Shown here in pieces: positions 1 through 8,759 of a stretch of DNA of 64,000 nt (within the stretch, counting starts at the first letter, position 1; every line of letters starts with the position of its first letter). The stretch lies in assembly GCA_964570625.1 (NCBI GenBank), contig CAZMYW010000027.1:186001-250000 (forward strand). The letters are read 5' to 3'. Source of the DNA: JBFLXB01 sp964570625. GTDB taxonomy: Bacteria; Nitrospirota; Nitrospiria; 2-01-FULL-66-17. Position numbers and translations under genes: made by a program. The notes under the pieces were generated by a model. It did no database searches and was not told the DNA's origin. It saw only the letters and a program-made list of their open reading frames with translations.

Positions 1-685
1 ACTCCAACGCGTACCACGGCGCCGCCACCAACACGAACACCAGCGCCATCCGGGCCCAGGGCAGATTCGACAACGACTCGCGCATCCCGCCGCGGAGCGC
101 GAGAAACACCGTCAGGATGAGACCCGGCAACACGATGCCCACCGGGCCCTTGGTCAACACCGCGAACCCCAACGCCGCGGATCCGATCAGCGCGGCGTCG
201 ACGCGCGCCCGCGAGTCGGTCGCCTGCACCGCGGCGAACCACGCGAGCAGGCCGGCCGTGATGAAAAAGATCAGTACCATGTCGGTGATCGCCGAGTGGG
301 CGAGCACCACGACTTCCAGCGACGTCGCGGCGACCAACCCGGACAACAAGCCGACCCGCGGCCCCATTCGGCGCCACGCAAACACCATGATCAACGCCAC
401 CAGGCCGACGCCGAACGCGGCCGACCAGAACCGCGCGCCGAACTCACCCACGCCGAACACGGTGAACGCGGACGCCATGAGCCAATAAAACAGGACCGGT
501 TTGTCGAAACGATCCGCCCCGTTGTACTGCGGCGTGATCCAGTCGCCGGTCTCCAGCATCTCGCGCGTGGCCTCGGCGAACACCGCCTCATCCACGTCGA
601 ACAACGGGACGCTGCCCAATCCCCAAAAAAACAGCGCCGCACACCCGATCAACAACGCGGCAGCGCCCGTGCGCTCGCTGGTCAC
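1..685 (-). CDS. ArnT/PMT-like membrane glycosyltransferase, partial (C-terminus beyond left edge)
   Basis: GTG start at 685 overlaps the stop of the PAP2 gene upstream (GTGA, 682-685), so the two are translationally coupled. The visible ~228 residues begin with a hydrophobic helix followed by an acidic loop, FDVDEAVFAEATREM, then YNGADRFDKPVLFYWL and further membrane helices, and a LTKGPVG motif. This is the layout of GT39/GT83 family enzymes (ArnT, protein mannosyltransferases), which move a sugar from a polyprenyl-phosphate carrier to an extracytoplasmic acceptor; the acidic residues of the first loop are the expected catalytic ones. The acceptor cannot be told (lipid A, lipid or protein). 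The C-terminal half is missing only because the window ends. Confidence 0.8.
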   Translation of the reverse strand, partial: MTSERTGAAALLIGCAALFFWGLGSVPLFDVDEAVFAEATREMLETGDWITPQYNGADRFDKPVLFYWLMASAFTVFGVGEFGARFWSAAFGVGLVALIMVFAWRRMGPRVGLLSGLVAATSLEVVVLAHSAITDMVLIFFITAGLLAWFAAVQATDSRARVDAALIGSAALGFAVLTKGPVGIVLPGLILTVFLALRGGMRESLSNLPWARMALVFVLVAAPWYALE

Positions 686-1344
686 GCGGCGCTCGCCCCC
701 TCGCGTCGGGGCCACCGTCGGTCCGCCATCACCATCGCCAGCCGCCCGGTCGCCCACCCCAGGAGCCCGCCCCCCACCACGTCCGAAACGTAGTGAGCGT
801 CCACCGCCACGCGGGAAAACGCGATCACCCCGGCCGCCAGATAGAGCCACCAGCGCCTGGAGGGAACGACCAGCGCGAACACCGCGGCCACCGTAAACGC
901 CGACGTCGCGTGCCCGGAGGGAAACGAGTGGTACGCCGCGGCCAGCGACGGCCACCACGAGTCGAGCGCCCCCGCGGCCGCGCTCGGCCGCGGCCTGGCG
1001 ACAAGGATCTTGATGACGCGGGAGACCAGTCCGGAAACGATCAACGCGGGAACCGCCACGAGGCCGGCGCGCACGAGTTCCGGACGCCCAAAACGAGAGG
1101 CGACCAGCGCGACGCCGAGTGCAACCACGCCCAGCACCCACCCTTGCCCGAACAGGGTGACCCATTCCATCACTGCGCGAACCGCCGGGGTCCGCCAAGA
1201 CGCAATCGCCTCCCGGAACAACGGATCGAGCTTGGTCAAAACCCAGAACGCCGCGATGCCCGCGGACAGGGTGACGATCAGGAACGGGAGCTCAGGATGG
1301 CGAAGCAGTCGGCCGTAACCCAGGCCCGCGTGGGGAGCCGTCAT
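682..1344 (-). CDS. PAP2-family (type 2 phosphatidic acid phosphatase) membrane protein
   Basis: A 220-residue multi-pass protein starting at ATG 1344, which overlaps the purD stop (ATGA). All three PAP2 signature blocks are visible: K-x6-RP in KILVARPRP, PSGH in SFPSGHATSA, and SR-x5-H-x3-D in SRVAVDAHYVSD. Known relatives dephosphorylate lipid phosphates such as undecaprenyl pyrophosphate or phosphatidate at the outer face of the inner membrane. Its coupling to an ArnT-like glycosyltransferase suggests a role with the polyprenyl-phosphate carrier (inference). An open frame extends upstream inside purD, but it is not protein-like there, so the internal ATG is preferred. Confidence 0.85.
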   Translation of the reverse strand: MTAPHAGLGYGRLLRHPELPFLIVTLSAGIAAFWVLTKLDPLFREAIASWRTPAVRAVMEWVTLFGQGWVLGVVALGVALVASRFGRPELVRAGLVAVPALIVSGLVSRVIKILVARPRPSAAAGALDSWWPSLAAAYHSFPSGHATSAFTVAAVFALVVPSRRWWLYLAAGVIAFSRVAVDAHYVSDVVGGGLLGWATGRLAMVMADRRWPRREGASAA

Positions 1345-2627
1345 CCGCCGGAAGAAGACCCTGCCGCGGACAACGCGCGCGCGGCGATATCCGACCGGTA
1401 CGAGGCGCCGGCGAACGTGATGGCGCGCACCCTGGCGTACGCGTGATCCCGTGCCCGCGCCAATGTCCCGGCCACACCCGTCACACCCAACACCCGTCCT
1501 CCCGACGTGACCACCCGGGAGCCGTCGCGCGACGTGCCGGCGTGGAACACCAGACTGTCGTCCGGTCCCACATCCAGGCCGAAAATCTCGTCTCCCCGGT
1601 GATAGTCGCCGGGATATCCCTTGGCGGTTATCACGACGCACACCGCGGTCTGATTCCGCCAACGCACCGTCAACCGGTCCAGCCGGCCGTCGATGATCGC
1701 GTCGCACACATCGACCAGGTCGCTGTCCAACAAAGGCAGCACCACCTGGGTCTCGGGGTCTCCGAACCGGCAATTGAATTCCAGCACTTTGGGTCCGGAC
1801 GCGGTCAGCATCAGCCCCGCGTAGAGGATCCCGCGATAGGGCCGGCCTTCAGCCGCCATACCGGCCAGCGCCGGCGTCAACACGTGCTCGCGCACGATCG
1901 CCAACACCTCGGGCGTCACGGACGGGCTGGGAGCGTATGCGCCCATGCCGCCGGTGTTCGGCCCCCGATCGCCGTCCTCGGCGCGTTTGTGATCCTGCGC
2001 CGCGGGCATCATGACGAAGGACCGTCCGTCGCAGAACGCCATACACGTCGCTTCCATTCCTTGGAGACACTCTTCGATCAACACCGTCTCGCCGGCGGAA
2101 CCGAACACCCGGCGCTCCATCATCTCGCGCACCGCTCCGCGCGCCTCTTCGCGATCAGCCGTCACCACCACACCCTTTCCCGCGGCAAGGCCATCGGCTT
2201 TGATCACCACCGGAAGCGGATGCAGGTCCAGCACGGCAAGGGCCTCGTCCAACGACCGGACCACGACCGCCTGGGCCGTGGGAATGGCGTGCCGCTGCAG
2301 AAACGCTTTAGAAAACGCCTTGCTGGTCTCCAACTGCGCGGCCTCGCGCGTCGGGCCCACGATGCGCCGTCCCGCGGCCGCGAACCGATCCACCACCCCC
2401 GCCGCCAGCGCCGCCTCCGGACCCACGATCGTCAGATCGATCCCCTCGCGCTCCGCCGCGCGAAGCAACCCCTCCACATCATCCACCTCAATCGGCAGAC
2501 ACGTGGCCTGCTCCGCGATCCCGCCGTTCCCCGGGGCGCAATAAATTTTGTCCACGCGCGGGTTCTGCGCCAACGTCCAAACCAGCGCATGCTCCCGCCC
2601 CCCTCCCCCGATGACAAGGACCTTCAT
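1341..2627 (-). CDS. purD: Phosphoribosylamine-glycine ligase (GAR synthetase)
   Basis: 428 residues, the usual length for PurD. It starts MKVLVIGGGGREHAL and shows the ATP-grasp core with KADGLAAGKGVVV, GFGDPE-type residues (CRFGDPETQ) and EFNCRFGD near residue 290. It catalyses 5-phosphoribosylamine + glycine + ATP to GAR in cytosolic purine synthesis. The reading frame is open upstream, but the family start fits ATG 2627. It lies downstream of purH on the same strand, separated by ~246 bp that hold a dispersed palindromic repeat, and is coupled to the PAP2 gene below it. Confidence 0.95.
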   Translation of the reverse strand: MKVLVIGGGGREHALVWTLAQNPRVDKIYCAPGNGGIAEQATCLPIEVDDVEGLLRAAEREGIDLTIVGPEAALAAGVVDRFAAAGRRIVGPTREAAQLETSKAFSKAFLQRHAIPTAQAVVVRSLDEALAVLDLHPLPVVIKADGLAAGKGVVVTADREEARGAVREMMERRVFGSAGETVLIEECLQGMEATCMAFCDGRSFVMMPAAQDHKRAEDGDRGPNTGGMGAYAPSPSVTPEVLAIVREHVLTPALAGMAAEGRPYRGILYAGLMLTASGPKVLEFNCRFGDPETQVVLPLLDSDLVDVCDAIIDGRLDRLTVRWRNQTAVCVVITAKGYPGDYHRGDEIFGLDVGPDDSLVFHAGTSRDGSRVVTSGGRVLGVTGVAGTLARARDHAYARVRAITFAGASYRSDIAARALSAAGSSSGG

Positions 2628-2754
2628 AATTGGACGAGGTGGACGAATGAAAGGAGCGGCCGTCCCTGGCCGCAAATGTATCCGGCATGATGATCGCGCG
2701 TCATATTTTGGTGGATTCTTTTCACGCGGTGATTCGGAACGAACCGCCGCGTGA

Positions 2755-2875
2755 AGCCCGTTCAGGTATGGCCACATGCAAGGCGGAGCGAGCACCGGAG
2801 CGCAGCGTACTGGGTCGTACGTGAGCACCGGAAGCGCAGCGACAACGCCGCAGATGGCCGTGCATGGACGGGCTT
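2755..2875. repeat. Dispersed palindromic intergenic repeat, GTAC-core family, copy 1
   Basis: About 120 bp between purH and purD. The ends are inverted (AGCCCGT at 2755, ACGGGCT at 2868). The interior has caaggcggagcgag, then GCAGCGTAC and GTACGTGAG around a short loop, then gacaacgccgcagatgg. The right end reaches into the purH stop codon. Related copies lie at 5816-5936 and 8760-8859. The rest of the 2628-2873 gap shows nothing else. Confidence 0.7.
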
Positions 2876-4427
2876 AGTGCCGGAAGTGGCGCATGCCGGT
2901 GAGGACCATCGCCATCCCATGCCGATTCGCCGCCGCCACGATCTCATCGTCCTTCACCGAGCCGCCGGGCTGGATGACCGCGGTCACGCCGACCTTGGCC
3001 GCCTCGTCGATCCCGTCGGGAAATGGGAAAAACGCGTCGGAGGCGATCACCGTGCCCGCGAGCGGCAACACGGCTTTCATCGCGCCGATCTTGACCGAAT
3101 CCACCCGACTCATCTGCCCCGCTCCCACGCCGATCGTCCGGTCAGCACGCGCGTACACGATGGCGTTGGACTTGGTGTGTTTGGCCACTGTCCAGGCAAA
3201 CCCCAGCGCATCGAACTCCGCGTCGGACGGTGTGCGCGTGGTCGCGACCCGCAGTTTGCGAACATCCGCGATGCGACCCAGATCGCGTTCCTGGTACAGC
3301 AGGCCGCCCACGATCTTCCGGACTTCCATGGGCTCGATCGAGCCCGCGGTGAGCGGTCCGACGTCGAGTAACCGGAGCGCTTTTTTCCGCCCCAGCTCCT
3401 CGACCGCAGCGGCCTCGAACGCGGGAGCCACGATCACTTCCATGAAGGTGGAGCCGATTTCCTTGGCGGTCTCGCCGTCCACCGGGCGATTAAACGCCGC
3501 CACCCCGCCGAACGCGGATACCGGATCACCCTCGCGGGCTTTGCGATAGGCCTCGGCCGGCGTCGCCCCCAGGGCCACGCCGCACGGGTTGTTATGTTTG
3601 ACGATCACCACCGCACAGGTGTCGAACTCTTTGACCAGTTCGAGCGCCGCGTGTGCGTCCAAGAAATTGTTGTACGACATCTCTTTGCCGTGGAGCTGGC
3701 GCGCCCGTGCGGTGGAGGCCTCGGTCACGGTGGGATCGCCATACATCGCAGCGTGCTGGTGCGGATTTTCCCCGTACCGCAGACTCTGCAGTTTCTCGTA
3801 TCGCAGCACCAGCGTCTGAGGGAACCGCGACGGGGGTTCGGCTGACGGCTCCGCGCGATCAAGGTACGCCGCGATCAACCCGTCGTATCGGGAGGTGTGG
3901 GTGAAGACTTTCCGCGCGAACGACAGACGGGTATCGCGGCTGAGGCCCTCCGGACGTGTGAGTTCATCCAACAACCGCGGGTAGTCCGCGGGGTCCACCA
4001 CCACCGCGACCTCTTCGAAGTTCTTGGCCGCCGACCGCAACATGGACGGCCCGCCGATGTCGATGTTCTCGATCGCCTCGTCGAACGTACACCCGGGCTT
4101 GTTGACCGTGGCCTCGAAGGGGTAGAGATTCACGATCACCACGTCGATCGGGTCGATCCCGTGCCGCTTCATCTGCTCGACGTGGTCGGGCAGGCGCCGG
4201 CGCCCCAGCATCCCCCCGTGAACCTTGGGGTGCAAGGTCTTGACGCGACCGTCGAGCATTTCGGGGAACCCCGTGATCTCGGAAATGTCGCGCACCGCGA
4301 GTCCCTGCTCGCGCAGCAGTTTGGCGGTCCCGCCGGTGGACACGATCTCGAATCCCAACCCGACCAGGCCCTTGGCCGCGTCCACCACGCCGTCTTTGTT
4401 CGATACACTGATCAATGCCCGCCGCAT
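2874..4427 (-). CDS. purH: Bifunctional AICAR formyltransferase / IMP cyclohydrolase
   Basis: 517 residues beginning MRRALISVSNKDGVVD, full family length. The N-terminal ~150 residues are the MGS-like cyclohydrolase domain (STGGTAKLLRE, GFPEMLDGRVKTLHP). The rest is the AICAR transformylase domain with the catalytic Lys-His in VKHNNPCG, YGENPHQ, and a C-terminal QPGGSVKDDE. It performs the last two steps of IMP synthesis in the cytosol. It follows the kinase-like gene by 12 bp, so it is probably co-transcribed with it. Confidence 0.96.
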   Translation of the reverse strand: MRRALISVSNKDGVVDAAKGLVGLGFEIVSTGGTAKLLREQGLAVRDISEITGFPEMLDGRVKTLHPKVHGGMLGRRRLPDHVEQMKRHGIDPIDVVIVNLYPFEATVNKPGCTFDEAIENIDIGGPSMLRSAAKNFEEVAVVVDPADYPRLLDELTRPEGLSRDTRLSFARKVFTHTSRYDGLIAAYLDRAEPSAEPPSRFPQTLVLRYEKLQSLRYGENPHQHAAMYGDPTVTEASTARARQLHGKEMSYNNFLDAHAALELVKEFDTCAVVIVKHNNPCGVALGATPAEAYRKAREGDPVSAFGGVAAFNRPVDGETAKEIGSTFMEVIVAPAFEAAAVEELGRKKALRLLDVGPLTAGSIEPMEVRKIVGGLLYQERDLGRIADVRKLRVATTRTPSDAEFDALGFAWTVAKHTKSNAIVYARADRTIGVGAGQMSRVDSVKIGAMKAVLPLAGTVIASDAFFPFPDGIDEAAKVGVTAVIQPGGSVKDDEIVAAANRHGMAMVLTGMRHFRH

Positions 4428-4439
4428 ACGCTCCTCACG

Positions 4440-5123
4440 CTACGTTTTCGCCCCCACCAGCCGTTTCAGCCACCGGCGGCCCCAGTTCCGCACCGCGATG
4501 GCTTGAGACTGCATGAACACACCTTTCCGGTATCGTTTGGACTCTTCGGATGTCACCAGGTCCGGCGCCAGGCGCCGCTTGAGTTTGATCACGCCCAGGC
4601 GGTCGTCCTGGACGAACAATCGAAACACCCCATTGAGCAACACGTTCCAGCGGGCGCCCCGACGGACCGCCGCCGCAAAGTCGATGACGTACGGGTCGCC
4701 GCGTTCGCTGATCAACACGTTGTTCATGTTGCGCAGGTCGCACAACGCGACCCCTCGCGCGTGTACGGCCTCCACGGTGTCGTGCAGCCGTTCGAAAAAC
4801 ACCTCGCCCACCTCGCCGGGCTGCGCCTCGCCGGCCCCTTTTCCCGGAATGTATTCGGTCGCCAAGGCATAACGATCGATGCGGCCCACGAAGCCCGGAA
4901 CCCCGGGAATACCCTCCAACACCTCGTAAACCGTGGCCTCGCGCCAGACCGAATACAACCCCACCCCCACGCGGTAGATCCACCGACGGGGCGCGTAGTC
5001 CTTCACGATCACGCTGCGCCCCTGGTGCTGGACCAGCATAATATCGGGCTGCCACGGCCGGCCGCGCCGCACGTAGTGAGCCTGCGATCCGGCGATCGCC
5101 TCGCGCGTCAGAGCGGCCGACAT
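4440..5123 (-). CDS. Small protein-kinase-fold protein (RIO/LPS-kinase-like)
   Basis: 227 residues with a kinase-like core: VIVKDYAPRR supplies the N-lobe lysine, a catalytic-loop-like HARGVALCDLRNMNNVLI sits near residue 125, and YVIDFAAAVRR resembles the DFG-type metal-binding segment. This is the pattern of RIO and lipopolysaccharide-core (WaaP/Kdo) kinases, which phosphorylate proteins or LPS sugars in the cytosol. It sits 12 bp before purH and directly after an ICMT-like gene. The neighbours do not name a substrate. An LPS-core kinase is plausible given the polysaccharide locus nearby (inference). Confidence 0.65.
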   Translation of the reverse strand: MSAALTREAIAGSQAHYVRRGRPWQPDIMLVQHQGRSVIVKDYAPRRWIYRVGVGLYSVWREATVYEVLEGIPGVPGFVGRIDRYALATEYIPGKGAGEAQPGEVGEVFFERLHDTVEAVHARGVALCDLRNMNNVLISERGDPYVIDFAAAVRRGARWNVLLNGVFRLFVQDDRLGVIKLKRRLAPDLVTSEESKRYRKGVFMQSQAIAVRNWGRRWLKRLVGAKT

Positions 5124-5134
5124 CCGTTATCCTT

Positions 5135-5707
5135 TTACGAAGCCGAAACGCTCCACAACTTCCAAGCCAGTATCGCGATGCCCAAGATCACGGCCGCCAC
5201 CGTGCCGTGTTCGTCGTTTCGAATAAAAGCCGCCCACTGCCAGGGCTTGTCCTCTCGCGCGGGGTAGGGCGTCAGGCGAGGGAGGTACGCGGGAACTTCG
5301 CGGTCGTATCGGACCCACGCGTCGCCGAACCGCTCCCGCAGCCGGTCGGATTCCCGCCGCTGCTTGAACGGCGCGTAGTAGGCCACGAACACCCCCACCC
5401 CCACGGCCAACAACACGTAGTTCGAAGCCATCACACACAAACCCACCATAATGAGAAAGGTCCCCAGATAAAGCGGATTTTTCACGTAGGCATACGGACC
5501 GCTCGTCACCACGCGTTCGTTCTTATAGAGATGTCCCGCCGCCCACACCCGGATCAACTCGCCGAGCACCACGATCACCACGCCGACCGCGAACCACCGC
5601 GCCACCGGTCGAGCGAGCCACACCAACGCGATCGCCAACGCGTACACCGGCACGGTCTTGACGGTAACTTTTCGTTTCATGGCAGACCAAGACAGCGTCG
5701 AGTCCAT
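5135..5707 (-). CDS. Isoprenylcysteine carboxyl methyltransferase (ICMT)-like membrane methyltransferase
   Basis: 190 residues with about five membrane helices and the ICMT/phospholipid-methyltransferase signature GPYAYVKNPLYLG, followed by RERFGDAWVRYDREVPAYLP. ATG 5707 has AGAGG five bases ahead, which is better than the GTG further upstream. Bacterial members methylate small lipids or isoprenoids; the substrate here is unknown. It is first in the minus-strand operon that continues with the kinase-like gene and purH. Confidence 0.75.
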   Translation of the reverse strand: MDSTLSWSAMKRKVTVKTVPVYALAIALVWLARPVARWFAVGVVIVVLGELIRVWAAGHLYKNERVVTSGPYAYVKNPLYLGTFLIMVGLCVMASNYVLLAVGVGVFVAYYAPFKQRRESDRLRERFGDAWVRYDREVPAYLPRLTPYPAREDKPWQWAAFIRNDEHGTVAAVILGIAILAWKLWSVSAS

Positions 5708-5815
5708 CACATCCTCTGGCACATCGTGAAAATCAAGGCGTCGGCGGAGCGAGTATAGAAAAAGAGGTGCTAAAATTCAACTCAGGTGCAGGTGTCTCGG
5801 ACACACTGCGACAGC

Positions 5816-5936
5816 AGAGGCTGTCCAGGAACGGGCCAGATGCCCCCTTCGGGGACTTCCGAGATTTCGATTTCTGAAGGTGGGTCGCAAGGCGCCGCAA
5901 AACGCCGCCGATGGCCCTTCATGGATAGGCTCGTGA
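5816..5936. repeat. Dispersed palindromic intergenic repeat, copy 2 (divergent centre)
   Basis: Left end ggctgtccaggaacgggcca is the imperfect inverse of the right end gatggcccttcatggatagg. The right end matches copy 1 closely (aacgccgc-gatggcc-catgga-aggct). The middle differs and lacks the GTAC core. It fills most of the 273-bp space between the divergent ICMT-like and Lon-domain genes. Confidence 0.6.
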
Positions 5937-5995
5937 GCTTGACATTGTTTGAGCGCGATTTGTAGAGTACCGCACCACCAGCCACCGGACACGCG

Positions 5996-6652
5996 ATGGT
6001 ACTTGGCCTCCCCAAAGTCATCCCGCTGTTTCCTCTTCCCGATCTCGTCTTCTTCCCGCACGTCGCGTTGCCCCTGCACATCTTCGAGCCCCGATACCGC
6101 GCCATGGTTCGCGAGGCGCTGGACGGCGATCGGATCATTGGCATGGTCCTGTTGCAGGACGGGTGGGAGGAGTTGTATTACGGGAATGACGCGCCGATTC
6201 ACTCGGTGGGATGCGCGGCAAAAATCACGGCGGTGCAGCAGATGGAGGGCGGCCGATTCAACATCACGCTCTTCGGCCTCACGCGATTTACCCTGCGCGA
6301 TCAGTTCAGCGACGCGCCCTACCGCCAGGCCTGGGTGGAGCCGTTCCACGAAGGCGACGAGCCGTGTCCGCTGCCCGCGGAACTCAGAGGGCAACTCCAC
6401 GGCCTGGTAAAGGAGTTCGGCAAGCTGATCGGCCGCGCCTCACAAATCGAGGTGTTCCTTAAACGCGTCGTCCACGAGCCATCCTTCCTCAATATCTGTT
6501 GCTCCGAGCTCCCCTTCACCCCCGTCGAAAAACAACTCTTCCTGGAAGCCTCCACCCCGGTCCAACAAGCCAAGCGCCTCGTCGACGTCCTCCGATTCAA
6601 TATCGACGATCTGGCCCGGAGCGCCGCGTCGACCAAAAACGTCGGCTGGTAA
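5996..6652 (+). CDS. Lon N-terminal substrate-binding-domain protein (stand-alone)
   Basis: 218 residues starting MVLGLPKVIPLFPLPDLVFFP, with PLHIFEPRYRAM and a following beta-rich region. This is the LON substrate-binding domain without any AAA+ or protease part. Such stand-alone proteins are common and their function is not established; a role in substrate recognition is only presumed. It is the first gene of a plus-strand run with the superoxide-reductase-like and peroxiredoxin genes, 35 bp ahead of the former. Confidence 0.85.
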   Translation: MVLGLPKVIPLFPLPDLVFFPHVALPLHIFEPRYRAMVREALDGDRIIGMVLLQDGWEELYYGNDAPIHSVGCAAKITAVQQMEGGRFNITLFGLTRFTLRDQFSDAPYRQAWVEPFHEGDEPCPLPAELRGQLHGLVKEFGKLIGRASQIEVFLKRVVHEPSFLNICCSELPFTPVEKQLFLEASTPVQQAKRLVDVLRFNIDDLARSAASTKNVGW

Positions 6653-6687
6653 GATTCGAGAGTTCCCCCATCCGAGAAAGGAGTCTC

Positions 6688-7101
6688 ATGATGATTCGAC
6701 CGTTACCCGTCCTGATGGCTGTCTCTTGCGCGTGGCTTCTCGCGCTTGCGGTCCCGCACGCGGACGCCGAGGGCCCGTTCAGCAAGATCGGCCGCGCGGC
6801 GAACGACGCACACACCCCGGTGATCGACGCGCCGGACAGCGTGAAAGCGGGCGAAGCGTTCAAGGTCACGATCACGATCGGGAAAACCCCGCATCCCTCG
6901 TTGCCCGAACACGCGGTGCAATGGATCGCGCTCTACGCCGACGAGGTGGAACTCGCGCGGGCCACGCTGACGCCGGTGCTCACCCGCCCAGTCGTCACCT
7001 TCACCATCGCGCTGGATGAATCCACCACGTTGCGCGTGCTGGAAGCGCCCAATCACTCCGCGGCCTGGGAAGCGACCAAAAAGATCACAGTGACCAAATA
7101 G
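6688..7101 (+). CDS. Exported superoxide-reductase (neelaredoxin/SORL)-like protein lacking the Cys ligand
   Basis: 137 residues; AAAGGAG lies just before ATG 6688. A signal peptide ends near ADA (residues 25-27). The remainder aligns by eye to class II superoxide reductases: His42 in AHTPVI, His69 in TPHPS, His75 in PEHAVQW, IALYADEVELAR, and a final W-E (127-128). Family members bind Fe with four His and one Cys in C-N-x-H-G. Here that segment reads PNHSAAWE, so the Cys is Pro121 and the last His position is Ser124 (His123 is adjacent). Superoxide reductase activity is therefore doubtful. It could bind another metal or sulfur species. It precedes a peroxiredoxin by 12 bp, an oxidative-stress context. 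Confidence 0.7.
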   Translation: MMIRPLPVLMAVSCAWLLALAVPHADAEGPFSKIGRAANDAHTPVIDAPDSVKAGEAFKVTITIGKTPHPSLPEHAVQWIALYADEVELARATLTPVLTRPVVTFTIALDESTTLRVLEAPNHSAAWEATKKITVTK

Positions 7102-7113
7102 GAGAGGACGGCG

Positions 7114-7602
7114 ATGCCCACACCGACCGATCAAGCGCTCCAAGAAGGTGATGCCGCCCCGGACTTTTCGCTCCCGGCCAACACCGCCAAGACGATTGCG
7201 TTGAAGGATTTCCGTGGGAAACGGGCGGTGGTGCTCTACTTCTACCCCAAAGACGACACACCGGGCTGCACGGTTGAAGCGTGCGGATTTCGGGACACGT
7301 CCAAGGACTATGAAAAGGCGGGGGCCGCGATTCTGGGCGTGAGTCTCGACAACCTCAACTCACACCAAAAGTTCAGCGACAAGTTCTCCCTGTCTTTCCC
7401 CTTGCTGAGCGACGAAAGCCAGGCCGTTTCAAAAGCGTACGGCGTCTACAAACTCAAACAGATGTATGGCAAGGAGTATTGGGGCATCGAGCGCACTACG
7501 TTTTTGATCGACAAGCAGGGCAAGATCGCGAAGATTTATCCGAAAGTCAAAGTCGAAGACCACCACAACCAGGTGCTCAAGGATCTGAAGGCGTTGAAGT
7601 AA
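7114..7602 (+). CDS. bcp: Thioredoxin-dependent thiol peroxidase (Bcp/PrxQ)
   Basis: 162 residues, typical Bcp length. The peroxidatic Cys52 is in FYPKDDTPGCTVEACGFRD, and the resolving Cys57 lies five residues later, as in atypical 2-Cys Bcp proteins. It reduces H2O2 and organic peroxides in the cytosol with thioredoxin. GGAG lies ahead of ATG 7114. It forms a short operon with the SORL-like gene. Its 3' end overlaps the convergent glycosyltransferase gene by 26 bp. Confidence 0.95.
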   Translation: MPTPTDQALQEGDAAPDFSLPANTAKTIALKDFRGKRAVVLYFYPKDDTPGCTVEACGFRDTSKDYEKAGAAILGVSLDNLNSHQKFSDKFSLSFPLLSDESQAVSKAYGVYKLKQMYGKEYWGIERTTFLIDKQGKIAKIYPKVKVEDHHNQVLKDLKALK

Positions 7603-8746
7603 GCCGTTGCTGGTGCACGAGCGTCTCCAGCCTCGCCACCACATCCTTCCCGATCACCTGCGGCGAACATCGCATTTCATAGGTCCGCCTCGCGCCCTCG
7701 GCCAGCCGAGCGCGTAGCGCGGGGTCTGCGGCCAACGTCCGGATGGCGTCGGCCAACGCCCGCGCATCACCCGCCGGACACAACCACGCATCCACACCGT
7801 GGGTGAGCAACTCGCGGGCCGCCGGCGTGTCCGCCGTGATGATCGGCCGGCCCGCGGCGAGCGCGTCGTAGACCTTTGAAGGAATCACCCGTTGCGCCTT
7901 GGCCGTGGAGCCGAAGATGCCCAGGCACACGTCGGCCGCGGCCAGCTCACGGGCGTATTCATCGCGATCGATCCATCGATCGATCAATTCCACACACGAC
8001 AACCCCTCCGACCGTACCCGCTCCCCGGCCACGGAGAACTCCTGACCGTGCCCCAGCAGACGAACGGTCACCGACGGAGCGCTTTTCTCCAGATCCCGCG
8101 CCGCGTCCACAATCACGCGCACCCCGTGTAACGGGATAAACGTGCCGACGAACAACACGCGACAGCGCGATCCGGACGGCTGGGCACTCGGCGGGTTCGT
8201 CGCGTGGTCCGATCCCACCGGAACGCGATGGAATCGATCGACCGGCAGGCCGTACTCTGAATGGAAGTACTCGATGTGCGCCTGCGTGTCGAGAAACACC
8301 AGGTCTGCGGTCCTGCACGCGAGTCGATCCAAGACGCGAAGGGCTTTAGCGCCGAGCGACCGCTCGGACATCAGTCCCCGGTCGTTGACCACGGTATCGT
8401 GCAGCGACAGCAGCGCATTGAGCACCACCGGCCGGCGCGTCAGCACCCTGGCCAACAACACGTCGACGTGGCCGAGATATCCGACGATCACCACGTCGGT
8501 CGGCGGACCCGTGATCCATCGGACGGTCAGACAACACCACGCCCACGCCCACCGCGCCGCAAGCACCAAGATCGCGAGTGGTCCGCGCCCCGACTTCCAC
8601 CGCTCGGACGCGAGACCCTGTTCGTCGGAAACGCCGGCTCGGCACTCCCAAACCGTGGCCCCGCCCCGCCGAAGACTCTCGATCAACACCCGATTGACGG
8701 GGTAGCCCTCACCAGCCGAGTAGGTGCCGAAATAGCAGACTTTCAA
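7577..8746 (-). CDS. GT4-family glycosyltransferase (GT-B fold)
   Basis: 389 residues from a TTG start at 8746 (KVCYFGTYSAGEGYPVNRV), where the Rossmann-like N-terminus begins. The frame stays open a little further upstream, but that part is encoded by a dispersed repeat. The C-terminal half has VLFVGTFIPLHGVRVIVDA, PSKVYDALAAGRPIITADT and an E in ARELL, which form the nucleotide-sugar site of GT4 enzymes. It transfers a sugar from a nucleotide donor, probably to a lipid-linked glycan on the cytosolic side. It is the downstream end of the glycosyltransferase trio at 7.6-11.0 kb. Confidence 0.8.
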   Translation of the reverse strand: MKVCYFGTYSAGEGYPVNRVLIESLRRGGATVWECRAGVSDEQGLASERWKSGRGPLAILVLAARWAWAWCCLTVRWITGPPTDVVIVGYLGHVDVLLARVLTRRPVVLNALLSLHDTVVNDRGLMSERSLGAKALRVLDRLACRTADLVFLDTQAHIEYFHSEYGLPVDRFHRVPVGSDHATNPPSAQPSGSRCRVLFVGTFIPLHGVRVIVDAARDLEKSAPSVTVRLLGHGQEFSVAGERVRSEGLSCVELIDRWIDRDEYARELAAADVCLGIFGSTAKAQRVIPSKVYDALAAGRPIITADTPAARELLTHGVDAWLCPAGDARALADAIRTLAADPALRARLAEGARRTYEMRCSPQVIGKDVVARLETLVHQQRLTSTPSDP

Positions 8747-8759
8747 ACCGGCCGCGTAG

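Noticed and set aside
117..488. Plus-strand open frame of 123 codons at the left edge
   Set aside because: The opposite strand carries a clear ArnT-like glycosyltransferase. The plus frame is a high-G+C shadow with Pro/Arg/Thr-rich, non-protein-like sequence.
1443..2690. Long plus-strand frame (415 codons) opposite purD
   Set aside because: His/Arg/Gln-rich shadow of the purD gene, no domain, no start context.
3897..5267. Long plus-strand frame (456 codons) opposite purH and the kinase-like gene
   Set aside because: Spans two real genes on the other strand and has shadow-type composition.
5777..6400. Minus-strand frame opposite the Lon-domain gene
   Set aside because: Antisense to a well-conserved domain protein and running into a repeat. 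Not supported.
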